This document shows, one piece after another, positions 7,429 to 17,741 of a DNA stretch of 37,173 nucleotides (positions are counted from its first letter, which is position 1; each line of letters begins with the position of its first letter). The position numbers were made by a program, and so were the translations under genes. Source of the DNA: Candidatus Amesbacteria bacterium (GTDB lineage: Bacteria; Patescibacteriota; Microgenomatia; CAZETR01; Amesbacteraceae). Under the pieces are notes generated by a model. The model did no database searches and was not told the origin of the DNA. It saw only the letters and a program-made list of their open reading frames with translations. The DNA is taken from the NCBI GenBank assembly GCA_027371535.1, contig DAHXMV010000009.1, positions 1 through 37,173 on the forward strand, in the 5' to 3' direction.

Positions 7429-7713
7429 GTAACTTCTAAGGGTATAAAACATGTTTTACCTAATGGTTTGGTATTCTTTTTGACTACCTTGAAAGGGAAT
7501 AATTCAATAATACAAATTGATATGCGTACGAAATCGTCCATTCCCTGTGATGATGGCACAGAAAAGGATATTAATAATTACCAGGTGTGTGAGAGATCGT
7601 TATCTACTACTACTTCTATGCACTGGAATAAAAATGACACAACTTTCATTCTTATGTCAGAGGATAAAAGTTTGCCTATTATTGAATTAGAAAAAATTGT
7701 TGGTAGCCTCTAA
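7396..7713 (+). CDS. short hypothetical protein sharing its N-terminus with the subtilisin-like protease
   Basis: 105 residues starting MDNPDLPVKNEV. The protease at 12271 starts MDYPDLPVKNEA, which fixes the start at 7396 and not at the upstream in-frame ATG at 7294. The remainder (LPNGLVFFLTTLKGNNSIIQ, later MHWNKNDTTFILMSED) is unrecognised, has no membrane segment and looks like a small beta-rich domain. There is no Shine-Dalgarno site; the bases before ATG are CACAAAAA. It ends about 60 nt before the next 47-nt repeat. The conserved N-terminal dozen residues may be a targeting or recognition tag, which is an inference. Confidence 0.6.
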   Translation: MDNPDLPVKNEVTSKGIKHVLPNGLVFFLTTLKGNNSIIQIDMRTKSSIPCDDGTEKDINNYQVCERSLSTTTSMHWNKNDTTFILMSEDKSLPIIELEKIVGSL

Positions 7714-7774
7714 ACTCCGAGGGTATTAATTTGAATTCAAGTATATATCTTTCCATAAATATTTATGATAGGTA

Positions 7775-7821
7775 TAATCCAATTTAGGAAGGTGTTCAAA
7801 CTGAAATTCGCCCTCGGCACA
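7775..7821 (+). repeat. 47-nt cassette-boundary repeat, copy 2
   Basis: It aligns without gaps to 6120-6166 and 9269-9315. It contains AGGAAGGTGTTCAAAC, the small inverted repeat TTCA-AAC-TGAA and the tRNA-Leu core CGCCCTCGGCACA. Confidence 0.8.
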
Positions 7822-7849
7822 AAAAAGCTAGGAGATATAAATTATTTGT

Positions 7850-8452
7850 TCAAATAATAAATGGTATCAAGGCCTTGGTTCTCTTGCGATAGTCCGGATA
7901 CTCGTTTGGGAAAAGCCCTAGCATGATTTTTTCTTCTTTATCGATGCGCAGGGTAAAAACAAGTGAGGCGACGACGAAAATGCAAATACCCCAAATGCTT
8001 CCGGTAAGCGCGACTGCAAACGCCATAAGTATAAGGCCGGTGTAAATCGGATGGCGGACATAAGCGTACGGGCCGGTGGTCACGAGTTCATGGCGCTCTT
8101 TAACTGCCGGGCGGGGGCTCCAATTACGGCCAAGATGTACCCGGGCCCAAATGGCAAGACTGACACCGATTACGGTCAGAGCGGCCTCAATCCAGCCAAG
8201 AAAAGAGGACTGAGGGAATATTTCGTGAGAGATAATCAGTCTGGGATTTGTGAAATGCGCTGTCCCCGTCAAAATGCGGATAGCGACAAATAGCAAAAAG
8301 ACTGCAGCTACGAGGCGCAATAACCAGAACTGCCGCCACATATTACCGTAACCTCCGCGAATATCACGCTTGACGTTTAATGCGGAAACTGCCCAAATAA
8401 TGAGATAGGTTGCCCAACAGCCAAAGATAATGTTTTCATAGGTAATAAGCAT
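7850..8452 (-). CDS. isoprenylcysteine carboxyl methyltransferase (ICMT)-like membrane protein
   Basis: 200 residues with about five membrane helices. The signature is HELVTTGPYAYVRHPIYTGL (121-140) and, near the C-terminus, EEKIMLGLFPNEYPDYRKR followed by LIPFII. Together these are the S-adenosylmethionine- and lipid-binding parts of the ICMT/PEMT-like family. The bacterial substrates of such proteins are mostly unknown. The gene is noticeably more GC-rich than the cassettes on either side, a sign of separate origin. It is divergent from the gene at 8514 with 61 nt between them. The start at 8452 is the only good ATG; the promoter is unclear. Confidence 0.8.
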   Translation of the reverse strand: MLITYENIIFGCWATYLIIWAVSALNVKRDIRGGYGNMWRQFWLLRLVAAVFLLFVAIRILTGTAHFTNPRLIISHEIFPQSSFLGWIEAALTVIGVSLAIWARVHLGRNWSPRPAVKERHELVTTGPYAYVRHPIYTGLILMAFAVALTGSIWGICIFVVASLVFTLRIDKEEKIMLGLFPNEYPDYRKRTKALIPFII

Positions 8453-8501
8453 ATGATATTCAACATACTACCTTCTACGGTAAAATACGATTGGAATCGG
8501 A

Positions 8502-8507
8502 TATAAT
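8502..8507 (+). promoter_or_regulatory. -10 box of a leaderless gene
   Basis: A perfect TATAAT ends 6 nt before the GTG at 8514. No -35 box is evident. The short distance places the transcript start on the start codon. Confidence 0.5.
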
Positions 8508-8513
8508 CGCCTT

Positions 8514-9263
8514 GTGTTAGAACAAAAGGGTGTAGCGCACCTGACTAAACTTTGGCAGACACCACCCTCGCCGGAAATAGCCTCAGAAGCGCAAAAAATT
8601 ACCAGTCAGTTTACAAAAGATAAAAGCATTGCTTTGTTATGTGCCGGTCTTTCCGGAGTAGCAGTAAACACCGGTTATGAATATTACAGGCAATTATCGA
8701 CTGCCTTGTTTACTTTAGGGCTTCAAAAAGGTTTACAGATTGAGTCTCTCATGCCGTGGCATGTTCCTCCAGAAGGACCTGAAAATTACATTTTTACAGT
8801 TGAAGAAGCAAAAATAATCAGTTCAGGGCTAAAACAGCGAGGTCTGAAAGTAGGTTTTGTCCACGGCCATTACCGAATACTGACACCTGCTAATTGGGCC
8901 AATGTTGCCCTGGCAGCAGAACAGTGCGATATGTTGTTATTGGGGATAGAAGATGGCTGGCGAACAAAACAATTTAAAAATGCCGAGCCGGTTTTCAGGG
9001 ATTGGCAGCGGCATCAGTGGGTGCAAGCTTCCGGTTTTGATGGTGGATTGGTCAGGATTAGCCGGACTGACTATAGCGATAAAGGTTATAAAAGGATTCT
9101 AAGTAAGATTAAGCCAAATATATATTTTGGGAATTTGAGTATCCCCCAGGAAAAGCAAAAGGAGATGGAAGAAAGGGCTGCTGCATGCGGAGCAACTTAT
9201 ATTGCATTACCAAAACAAGAGGGATTTTCAACCAGTGATTTTCTGGGAAAAAACGTCCATTAA
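8514..9263 (+). CDS. nucleotidyltransferase-like (cytidylyltransferase fold) protein
   Basis: 249 residues, GTG start. The second half resembles RfaE/TagD-type nucleotidyltransferases: a strand ending GFVHGHYRILTPANW (114-128) in place of the usual GxFDxxHxGH, then LLLGIEDG (141-148), and KPNIYFGN (200-207) where that family has KPD..KG. The catalytic HxGH is altered to HGHY, so activity is uncertain. The first 110 residues are unrecognised and probably contribute another alpha/beta domain. The stop lies 5 nt before the next 47-nt repeat. It could act in sugar or lipid activation, or be a catalytically dead relative. Confidence 0.5.
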   Translation: MLEQKGVAHLTKLWQTPPSPEIASEAQKITSQFTKDKSIALLCAGLSGVAVNTGYEYYRQLSTALFTLGLQKGLQIESLMPWHVPPEGPENYIFTVEEAKIISSGLKQRGLKVGFVHGHYRILTPANWANVALAAEQCDMLLLGIEDGWRTKQFKNAEPVFRDWQRHQWVQASGFDGGLVRISRTDYSDKGYKRILSKIKPNIYFGNLSIPQEKQKEMEERAAACGATYIALPKQEGFSTSDFLGKNVH

Positions 9264-9268
9264 AGGTG

Positions 9269-9315
9269 CAATCCACTCCAGGAAGGTGTTTAAAATGAAA
9301 TTCGCCCTCGGCACA
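9269..9315 (+). repeat. 47-nt cassette-boundary repeat, copy 3
   Basis: It aligns without gaps to 6120-6166 and 7775-7821, including AGGAAGGTGTTTAAAATG and the tRNA core CGCCCTCGGCACA. The inverted repeat has one mismatch here. Confidence 0.8.
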
Positions 9316-9363
9316 AGGCGGGATTGTTTTGTTGTCCTGAAGAGTTGGTGTGAATTGGCACTT

Positions 9364-9392
9364 TTGACTTCATCTTTTTTAGGTTCTATGAT
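9364..9392 (+). promoter_or_regulatory. promoter, likely leaderless
   Basis: -35 TTGACT (9364-9369), a 17-nt spacer and -10 TATGAT (9387-9392). The ATG at 9402 is 9 nt after the -10 box, so the transcript probably begins at the start codon. Confidence 0.65.
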
Positions 9393-9401
9393 ATTTGAAA
9401 C

Positions 9402-11993
9402 ATGGCCACGGTTTCGTATACTGTCAGCCGGCGAGAATACCTCCGGGCGAATTTAAAATCTCTGATGCTTAACCGATCATGGAAAGTGATTATTTGGTCG
9501 CTAGTATTAGTTTTTTTTGGCTTGAGTTTGTTCAGCAATCCATTATCTACAGATGGGCTTCTATTTCTGACTTTGGCTACATTGGTGGCTGCGATACTAT
9601 ATTCGTTGGAAATAGTTCTTTTCTCATTTGTAATTATTTTTGTGATATTCCTTTTTCGCCTTTATCGCAAAAACCCGCTTTTAGATTCTGAAGTCAATTT
9701 CAGTTTTTCACCTGAGAATTTGGTTTCACAGACTAAGTTGGCCAAAACCGAATTCAAGTGGGAGTATATTAATCGAGTTTGGTCTCTGAAAAACTATTAT
9801 TTCATTCAAACAGTGCAAGCCAACAAACAAATTATGTTTGTACCCAAACGGGCATTCAATGACAGTCAAATAAAAGAGTTTGAGGAGCTTTTGATCCAGA
9901 AGCATTTATTGTTTATCAAACCCCGTATTCCGGTTGGCAAACGGATATTAACTATTATGTTAATAATAATTGCCGGGGCGTTGCTTTGTGGCCTGACGTT
10001 AGCAGCAATATCTTACATTAACTTGAGGGCGGAATTGAGACCAAATACTTTAGTTACACCTTCACCTGCCCATACTTCAGAAACAACTCTTCACCTTAGT
10101 AATGAAAGTATCGGTTCAGGCGAACGGGAAATTGCCTATCTGCAGAACGGTCAAATATGGCTGGTGAATGTCGATTTGAATAAAAAGATGAATTATGAGT
10201 TGGCTGGTGTAACTGACCCAATTACTGACTTTATCTTTTCTCCGGACGGACAGCAGGTTTATTGGCTGACCGATAAGGGAGAACTGGGAAAAACGGATGA
10301 AATGGGAAAAACAAGTCTGCTGGTGACTGTAAAGCGGGATATGGTTGAGACAAAACAGGCTACCGCAAGCGGATATCCGCTCTTAACTTACCTTAAGGGC
10401 CGGGTAAATAATTTTATTTTGTCTCCTGACGGAAAATATGTGGTTTACAACACCCTGGATAGTTATGTTAGTTGCTGTGCTGCTCCTCCGGATATTCCGG
10501 CCACCATTATCCGCATTATGAAAAATGACGGTACCGGCAAGGTGATAGTGAAAAAGCCTTTGGTAATAGCCAGACAACTGGAGTTTTTCGACGGTTGGCT
10601 CCCGGATAGTCAGCGGATTCTGTTACATTATGCTTATACCGATGAACCAACGATGGGTTCTCCTCTTTTTGAAGTTGGTTTAAACGGAAAAAATCCTCAG
10701 GTATTTAAGGCTTTGGGATATACGGATCCGGGTGGTACTGATACTGTCGCCGGGGCGGTACCTGCTTTTTCTCCAGGTGGGGGTAAGATGGCGTATATTG
10801 AGGGGGGCGTGGAGGGACAAGGGAAAATATGGCTGGCAAATATTGATGGAACCGGAAAGCAGTTGCTTCAGGATAATAAAGATCTGACTTTGGCTAACCT
10901 GAGTTGGTCGGCGGACGGAAACTTGTTATTTATCCAAAACGGCAATTTATTTTTTGTTTATTCATCGGATGGGAAAGTTATCTTCCAGACAAAAGGCAAT
11001 GAACCTGTACAGTTTGCAAGAATTATTTCACCGGATCATAAATATTTAGCCGGTTTATCATTCCCGACCGGGGATAACCGGTCAGACGAGTTGTTTGTAC
11101 AAAAGATTAATACAAGTGAGAAACATGAATTTAATTTAGTCAAGCAAGGTTTTCAATCGGGGAAATCGTATATTTATCCTCAGTTTTTTACAGACAGCGG
11201 CAGGTTATACTATTTGATTAGCCCGGATCAACTATACATTTCGAGTAATAAGGCCAAACAAATACAAACTCAGCTTTGGGTAGTTGATACCAAAACCTGG
11301 AGGAATTTCAAAATTGCGGACAACGTCACTGATGTGGATAAAGCTAATATAACTCAGACCTTGGTTGATGTGATTACTCCTAGTGTTGTTCCAACTCAGG
11401 ACCCGGCGGCTGTCCCTCTTCAGGTAACAGTACTAAAAACCTCATATGGTATTGAATCAGAGACGGCCCCTGTTTTTCCTCAACCACTAAGAGTGGTTAT
11501 TCCTTCATATCTGGCAAATCAAATTGCCGCTTACGGCGGTGCAGCAAACAGGATTGTGTTAGGACCGAAAGGTTGGACGGGAGACAGTTCAGAAGGAGCG
11601 GACGGTAACACCTTTATCAGTCTTTATCCAGTGGGCGGATCAGTAACATTGGGTCCGCATATTAAACTAGAGGAATATCCAGCTTGTGGAGGTTGTATTT
11701 TGGAAGCGGCGGCTCCTTTCTTTGAGCCTGCCAAAGAAGAGTATGTTAGGAATTTTCCAGGTGCGCCTATGGTAGAACCTTCCGGTACAGATATACAAGC
11801 TATCTCATCCACCCTCGTTAAATACAAATTGACAACTCCTACCCAAACGACTACTGGATTGGCATATTACCTTCCACAGGATTCTAACCAGTATCGTTAC
11901 TTTTTAAAAATTGAGGTGGTCTTACCCAGTCAGCAGCAAAGTTTAAGTGATTATATTTTGGCAGATGTAAAAAGCAGGTACAACTTAAAGTAA
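9402..11993 (+). CDS. YcxB-like membrane protein with beta-propeller ectodomain
   Basis: 863 residues. Residues 1-215 are a clear paralogue of the start of 356-2422: helices near 28-45 and 55-86, a YcxB-like cytosolic part ending FVPKRAFNDSQIKEFEELL, the shared HLLFIKPRIPVGKRILTI, and a helix near 182-205. The exterior part then differs completely. Residues about 225-650 form TolB/WD40-like propeller blades (EIAYLQNGQIWLVNV, FSPDGQQVYWLT, LSPDGKYVVYN, WSADGNLLFIQ). A C-terminal domain (about 690-863) has two cysteines in PACGGC. It occupies the last cassette between the repeats at 9269 and 12252. Function unknown; surface binding or sensing is inferred. Confidence 0.75.
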   Translation: MATVSYTVSRREYLRANLKSLMLNRSWKVIIWSLVLVFFGLSLFSNPLSTDGLLFLTLATLVAAILYSLEIVLFSFVIIFVIFLFRLYRKNPLLDSEVNFSFSPENLVSQTKLAKTEFKWEYINRVWSLKNYYFIQTVQANKQIMFVPKRAFNDSQIKEFEELLIQKHLLFIKPRIPVGKRILTIMLIIIAGALLCGLTLAAISYINLRAELRPNTLVTPSPAHTSETTLHLSNESIGSGEREIAYLQNGQIWLVNVDLNKKMNYELAGVTDPITDFIFSPDGQQVYWLTDKGELGKTDEMGKTSLLVTVKRDMVETKQATASGYPLLTYLKGRVNNFILSPDGKYVVYNTLDSYVSCCAAPPDIPATIIRIMKNDGTGKVIVKKPLVIARQLEFFDGWLPDSQRILLHYAYTDEPTMGSPLFEVGLNGKNPQVFKALGYTDPGGTDTVAGAVPAFSPGGGKMAYIEGGVEGQGKIWLANIDGTGKQLLQDNKDLTLANLSWSADGNLLFIQNGNLFFVYSSDGKVIFQTKGNEPVQFARIISPDHKYLAGLSFPTGDNRSDELFVQKINTSEKHEFNLVKQGFQSGKSYIYPQFFTDSGRLYYLISPDQLYISSNKAKQIQTQLWVVDTKTWRNFKIADNVTDVDKANITQTLVDVITPSVVPTQDPAAVPLQVTVLKTSYGIESETAPVFPQPLRVVIPSYLANQIAAYGGAANRIVLGPKGWTGDSSEGADGNTFISLYPVGGSVTLGPHIKLEEYPACGGCILEAAAPFFEPAKEEYVRNFPGAPMVEPSGTDIQAISSTLVKYKLTTPTQTTTGLAYYLPQDSNQYRYFLKIEVVLPSQQQSLSDYILADVKSRYNLK

Positions 11994-11997
11994 GAAT

Positions 11998-12174
11998 ATG
12001 CCAGACATGCAGGACAAGCCCGTATTGTCCATTCAGCAAAACAGGACCTGGATAATTTGGAAACGCTTCAGGCTGGAAACGGCGGTAGACAGAAATACTG
12101 ACGTAACCACAGGGGCCGTTAATAAATTAGAAAAAACTATAAGTGAATTAATAGTTATCGCAGATGAATGTTGA
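11998..12174 (+). CDS. small conserved ORF downstream of the YcxB-like gene
   Basis: 58 codons, starting MPDMQDKPVLSIQQNRTW and ending IVIADEC. The ATG lies 4 nt after the stop of the preceding gene, so it may be translationally coupled. Support comes from a degraded copy at the same place after the paralogue (2443-2470), which keeps DKPVLSIQ and then hits a stop. It is basic in the middle (WKRFRLE) with no membrane helix. No family is recognised. The DNA also forms a GGACAA/TTGTCC stem at 12012-12030, so an RNA element is the alternative. Confidence 0.45.
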   Translation: MPDMQDKPVLSIQQNRTWIIWKRFRLETAVDRNTDVTTGAVNKLEKTISELIVIADEC

Positions 12175-12251
12175 GCTGTTTCAATTGAGAGTTTAGTAAT
12201 TTAGCTTAGACTACGGTATCATTGAAACAAGTTAGTTGGTTCGGGGTTCGT

Positions 12252-12266
12252 CCTGCCCTCGGCACA
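12252..12266 (+). repeat. tRNA-core repeat, distal copy
   Basis: TGCCCTCGGCACA preceded by GGGGTTCGTCC. Unlike the three 47-nt copies it lacks the element-specific 32 nt, and instead has a T-arm-like GGGTTCG. It could be the displaced original 3' end of the tRNA gene, marking the far boundary of the array. The next gene starts 5 nt later. Confidence 0.65.
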
Positions 12267-12303
12267 AAAAATGGATTACCCTGATTTACCCGTTAAAAAT
12301 GAG
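12262..12303 (+). repeat. shared start-region module, copy 2
   Basis: Matches 7387-7428 over 42 nt with 5 differences. It covers the last bases of the tRNA core, the A-run, the ATG and 11 codons. Confidence 0.7.
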
Positions 12304-13314
12304 GCTGCTGATAATTTTGAATTTAGAGATCTGAGAGGGTTAAACCTATCCGGAAAGGATTTGACTAAAGTTGATCCAAAAACGTTAATAACGACCAATT
12401 TTGATACACAGACTAAATGGCCCCAAAAAGAAAAATTACCGGCTGAATTTGATCCGGAAGCATTGATGGAGGCAGGAAAAAACCCGGGATTAGGGTTAAA
12501 GCAACTTCACGAACAAGGTATCGATGGTCGTGGTGTAAGGGTAGCAATTATTGATCAACAACTGCTGTTAGGCCATCAGGAATATTCTATTCATCAGTAT
12601 CAAGTACATGATATTAAACCAGATGAACCAATGAGCATGCACGGAACAGCGGTTGCCAGTTTGCTGGTAGGAAGAACATGCGGGGTTGCACCCAAAGCTG
12701 AATTATTTTTCCATGCAGCTCCGCAGGGAAAAGATTTTGAATCATATACAAGTGCTTTACGGGAAATTATTGATTTTAATAGGGCACAAACAGACAAAAG
12801 TCAAAAAATTCAGGTAGTAAGCTGTTCAAAAGGTTATTCTGTAGCCAGTGCTTTACCCGGGCAAAAGGAATGGGAAACCACAATTCAGGAAGCTAGGGCC
12901 AGTGGTATTATTCTTGTCGATACAACAAACAATTGCGGTATTGAATTTGTTGGTGGAGGCAGCACTGAAAATAAAGATGATTCGGATAGTTATCAAACCT
13001 GGAATGATCTTAAAAAACGGAATTTAACCCAATCCTCAAACTTAATTACCATACCTTCTGACGATAGAACTTTTGCTTCTTTTAAAGGACCTACCGATTA
13101 TGAATATAATGGAACTGGTGGCTTGAGCTGGTCAGTCCCCTATCTGGCGGGGATATTCACTTTGGCCTTACAGGTTAATACGGATTTGAAACAGAATGAA
13201 ATAGTCAGGATAATCAATGAAACGACCTCAGATAATAAAAACGGTTTAAGACTTATTAATCCCAAAGGAATAATCGAAAGGGTTAAAGGGACACTTACCG
13301 AACACATCCCATAA
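12271..13314 (+). CDS. subtilisin-like serine protease, apparently cytosolic
   Basis: 347 residues. The S8 triad is in order: Asp95 in VAIIDQQ, His124 in MHGTAVASLLVG, Ser286 in GGLSWSVPYLAG (usual form GTSMAxPxxAG), with oxyanion Asn near 220 in VDTTNN. There is no signal peptide. The first 80 residues could be a short pro-region or recognition domain, and the first 12 are shared with the protein at 7396. No upstream -10 box at the usual leaderless distance is present, because the tRNA-derived repeat ends 5 nt before the ATG. It may be read from a promoter inside the array or from a weak TATCAT-like site near 12223. A proteolytic role in a cassette-encoded defence or toxin system is possible but unproven. 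Confidence 0.85.
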   Translation: MDYPDLPVKNEAADNFEFRDLRGLNLSGKDLTKVDPKTLITTNFDTQTKWPQKEKLPAEFDPEALMEAGKNPGLGLKQLHEQGIDGRGVRVAIIDQQLLLGHQEYSIHQYQVHDIKPDEPMSMHGTAVASLLVGRTCGVAPKAELFFHAAPQGKDFESYTSALREIIDFNRAQTDKSQKIQVVSCSKGYSVASALPGQKEWETTIQEARASGIILVDTTNNCGIEFVGGGSTENKDDSDSYQTWNDLKKRNLTQSSNLITIPSDDRTFASFKGPTDYEYNGTGGLSWSVPYLAGIFTLALQVNTDLKQNEIVRIINETTSDNKNGLRLINPKGIIERVKGTLTEHIP

Positions 13315-13333
13315 AGGGATAAGTGAAGGTTTA

Positions 13334-14634
13334 TTACTCCAGGATTTTGAAGGTTTTGGAATCGTACCTGAAAATCATTTTGGTTGCCCAATTGTCCGGA
13401 TTCATTAAATAATATCCAAAAATATCCAAACTGTTTTTATCCGTAGTTAAGACTAATTTATTGTCATAAGTCCATCTATACGGATATCCCGGAAATGTAT
13501 GTGCGACTTTACCCTGATTAATATTATATATGTATGTATTATCGCTAATAAGTGAATGCTTGTTGTAAGCTAGCCATTTGCCGTCACGTGATATTAAGGG
13601 ATTTTGAAAATCGGCAAACTTTCCTTCCGCTATAGTTTTAGAACTCTTCTTCGTTAAATTTACGAGCATTATTTTCGAATAATCTGCATTGGCAATGTTC
13701 AGGCTGTCTGAATAGTAAGTGAGAAATTGCATGTCGTCGGAAAAACCCAGTTTTTCCTGAATCATACCTTCGGGAAGAAATGATTGATAATTTTCGAAGG
13801 TATCAAAATTAAGAGAGTAATCATAACCGTTTCCGTTTAGGAGTTTGTGAGTATTGGGGATAAACAGGCCGGGCATCTCCAGGGAAGGAAGATAGTAAAC
13901 TTTACCTGAAAAAAGATCTGCGACGTAGAAGCCTGCCTTAATGTCTGGATTTGGTTTTAGATTATTATTACAAATTTCAATGCTTTCGTCACACATATCT
14001 TCCGTTACCAGGTATACTAAAAATCTGCCGTCCCGGGACCAATGATCAAGCCATACACCCGTACCTGTATATAAATTATTATTGCCGGTTCCCTGCTTTG
14101 AAATCCGGAAATTAATATGACTATTTATATCCCTTATCCAGATATTGAGGTCTTTATTTATATACGCGAACAGACCCAAATTTTTAGAATATAGCGGAAG
14201 ATAATTACCACCATCCCGGAATGCATTGGCCATAATTGCTTCGGTAAGGCCCAATTTTTTAACTATCCCGGTCGAGCTGTTATAAGTGTAACAATCTTTA
14301 AGATTATAACAATTTTGAAAGACGGTTAAGTCGTCATGGGGGCTATTTCTTATATCCGGGTTCAGGGGGGTAAATTCTGAGTCAAGGACGTGGTCGACCG
14401 TTTGCAATAATTCCTCCTGCCTGACTGTAAATGGTTGGAGGTTGCTTTCACTTTTCGAGGCGGACGCGGGGTAATATTTTCCGCAATCTGGCTATTTGAG
14501 TAACGGATAAAATAACTATAAACAAAGATTATTAATGCCAGAATCGTTACTATTGCGACTGATAAAATTAAACCTAACTCGTGATTAAACTGGTTTTTCA
14601 AGTCACCAGGCGTTAAAGTCGGAGCAGGCACCAT
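13334..14634 (-). pseudogene. frameshifted membrane-anchored beta-propeller protein
   Basis: Two overlapping frames form one gene. The first (14634-14362) gives a 90-residue product with a membrane helix (LILSVAIVTILALIIFVYSY) and then loses sense after ENITP. The second frame (to 13334) is open well upstream of its TTG at 14407 and reads ASASKSESNLQPFTVRQEEL. Joining them near the G-run at 14468-14471 restores a continuous protein of about 433 residues with an N-terminal anchor and propeller-like repeats (WSRDGRFLVYLV, ISRDGKWLAYNK). It is convergent with the protease gene, 19 nt away. It could be a true mutation, a sequencing or assembly error, or programmed frameshifting. Confidence 0.7.
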
Positions 14635-14787
14635 GCAATATACATACTATAATAGTTATGATTAATGATCAAGTGAATATTTTCCGTTTCATTTATTTGG
14701 ATAGCAGACAGACTCCGGTATTTTGATTCAGCTTTAGGATCAAATTCCGGATGCAGATGAAGGCGTTTAGGGCGGAGGAGTTTGAAT

Positions 14788-14817
14788 TTGATAAATCCGG
14801 AGAAAAAGTGAAATAAT
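14788..14817 (+). promoter_or_regulatory. candidate promoter of the ATPase operon
   Basis: TTGATA (14788-14793), an 18-nt spacer and AATAAT (14812-14817). The -10 box ends 10 nt before the ATG at 14828, matching the short-leader pattern elsewhere in the window. The ATG at 14818 touches the -10 box and is therefore an unlikely start. Confidence 0.4.
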
Positions 14818-14827
14818 ATGAGCAGCT

Positions 14828-15210
14828 ATGCAGGACCAACAGTTGTCGATGAAATGCGAGATTATCAATCCCCGCCTGTTTGCCCGGGACTACATATTAT
14901 TAATCGTAGTAATCACGGCGGTAGCCTACGGGGCAGGGTTTATAACCCATTTCAGGTTCGAAGGGGTAACGGTCGGTCTGGGGCTGGTGATGACGCTTCT
15001 GGAGACCTACTTTATTAACAAACGGAACCCGCAGGTACCGGAGGGGTTTTTGAAAATAAATAAAGATATGTCTGATAAATTCGTGTTCAGAAAGAATCCG
15101 GCAGAAGTTTTGGGCTGGCCGGACAGAATGTCTTTCCAGCAGTTCCAAATGGCGATGATTTCGGCTCTGACACTACTCGTGTACTTCCTTTTAAAAATGG
15201 TCAAGTCCTG

Positions 15211-15211
<1 letters not shown>
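14828..15211 (+). CDS. small membrane protein, first gene of the F1-ATPase operon
   Basis: 127 residues with about three hydrophobic segments: YILLIVVITAVAYGAGFI (19-36), one near 44-60, and FQMAMISALTLLVYFLLKMV near the C-terminus. Between them is a polar stretch with KNPAEVLGWPDR. It holds the place where F-ATPase operons have atpI or atpB, but it is far too short for subunit a and lacks its conserved Arg helix. No family is recognised. Its stop TGA overlaps the ATG of the next gene by one base, indicating coupling. It is likely a subunit or assembly factor of the unusual membrane sector. Start 14828 is preferred over 14818, which belongs to another frame. Confidence 0.6.
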
Positions 15212-17728
<2,517 letters not shown>

Positions 17729-17741
17729 TATTATAAATAGT

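Larger units (their letters stand above)
5534..12266 (+). mobile_element. putative tRNA-Leu-anchored cassette array
   Basis: The last 13-15 nt of tRNA-Leu(UAA) plus the following CA recur at 6152-6166, 7807-7821, 9301-9315 and 12252-12266, all in direct orientation. This divides the region into segments of about 618, 1655, 1494 and 2951 nt. Genes are packed against the repeats: the reductase gene stops 2-4 nt from the first core, and the gene at 8514-9263 stops 5 nt before the 47-nt repeat at 9269. Cargo genes are unrelated, lie in both orientations and differ in base composition; 7850-8452 is clearly more GC-rich than 5550-6062. Integrons and tRNA-targeting elements with tyrosine recombinases behave this way, but no recombinase gene is visible here, so mobilisation in trans or past activity is inferred. 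Confidence 0.6.

Noticed and set aside
5534-12266. CRISPR array
   Set aside because: The repeats are 0.6-3 kb apart with genes between them and end in tRNA sequence; there are no spacers of uniform length and no cas genes.
14818-15018. 66-codon plus-strand frame starting at 14818
   Set aside because: It overlaps the membrane protein at 14828 in another frame, its ATG touches the -10 box, and the peptide is Gly/Arg-rich shadow sequence.
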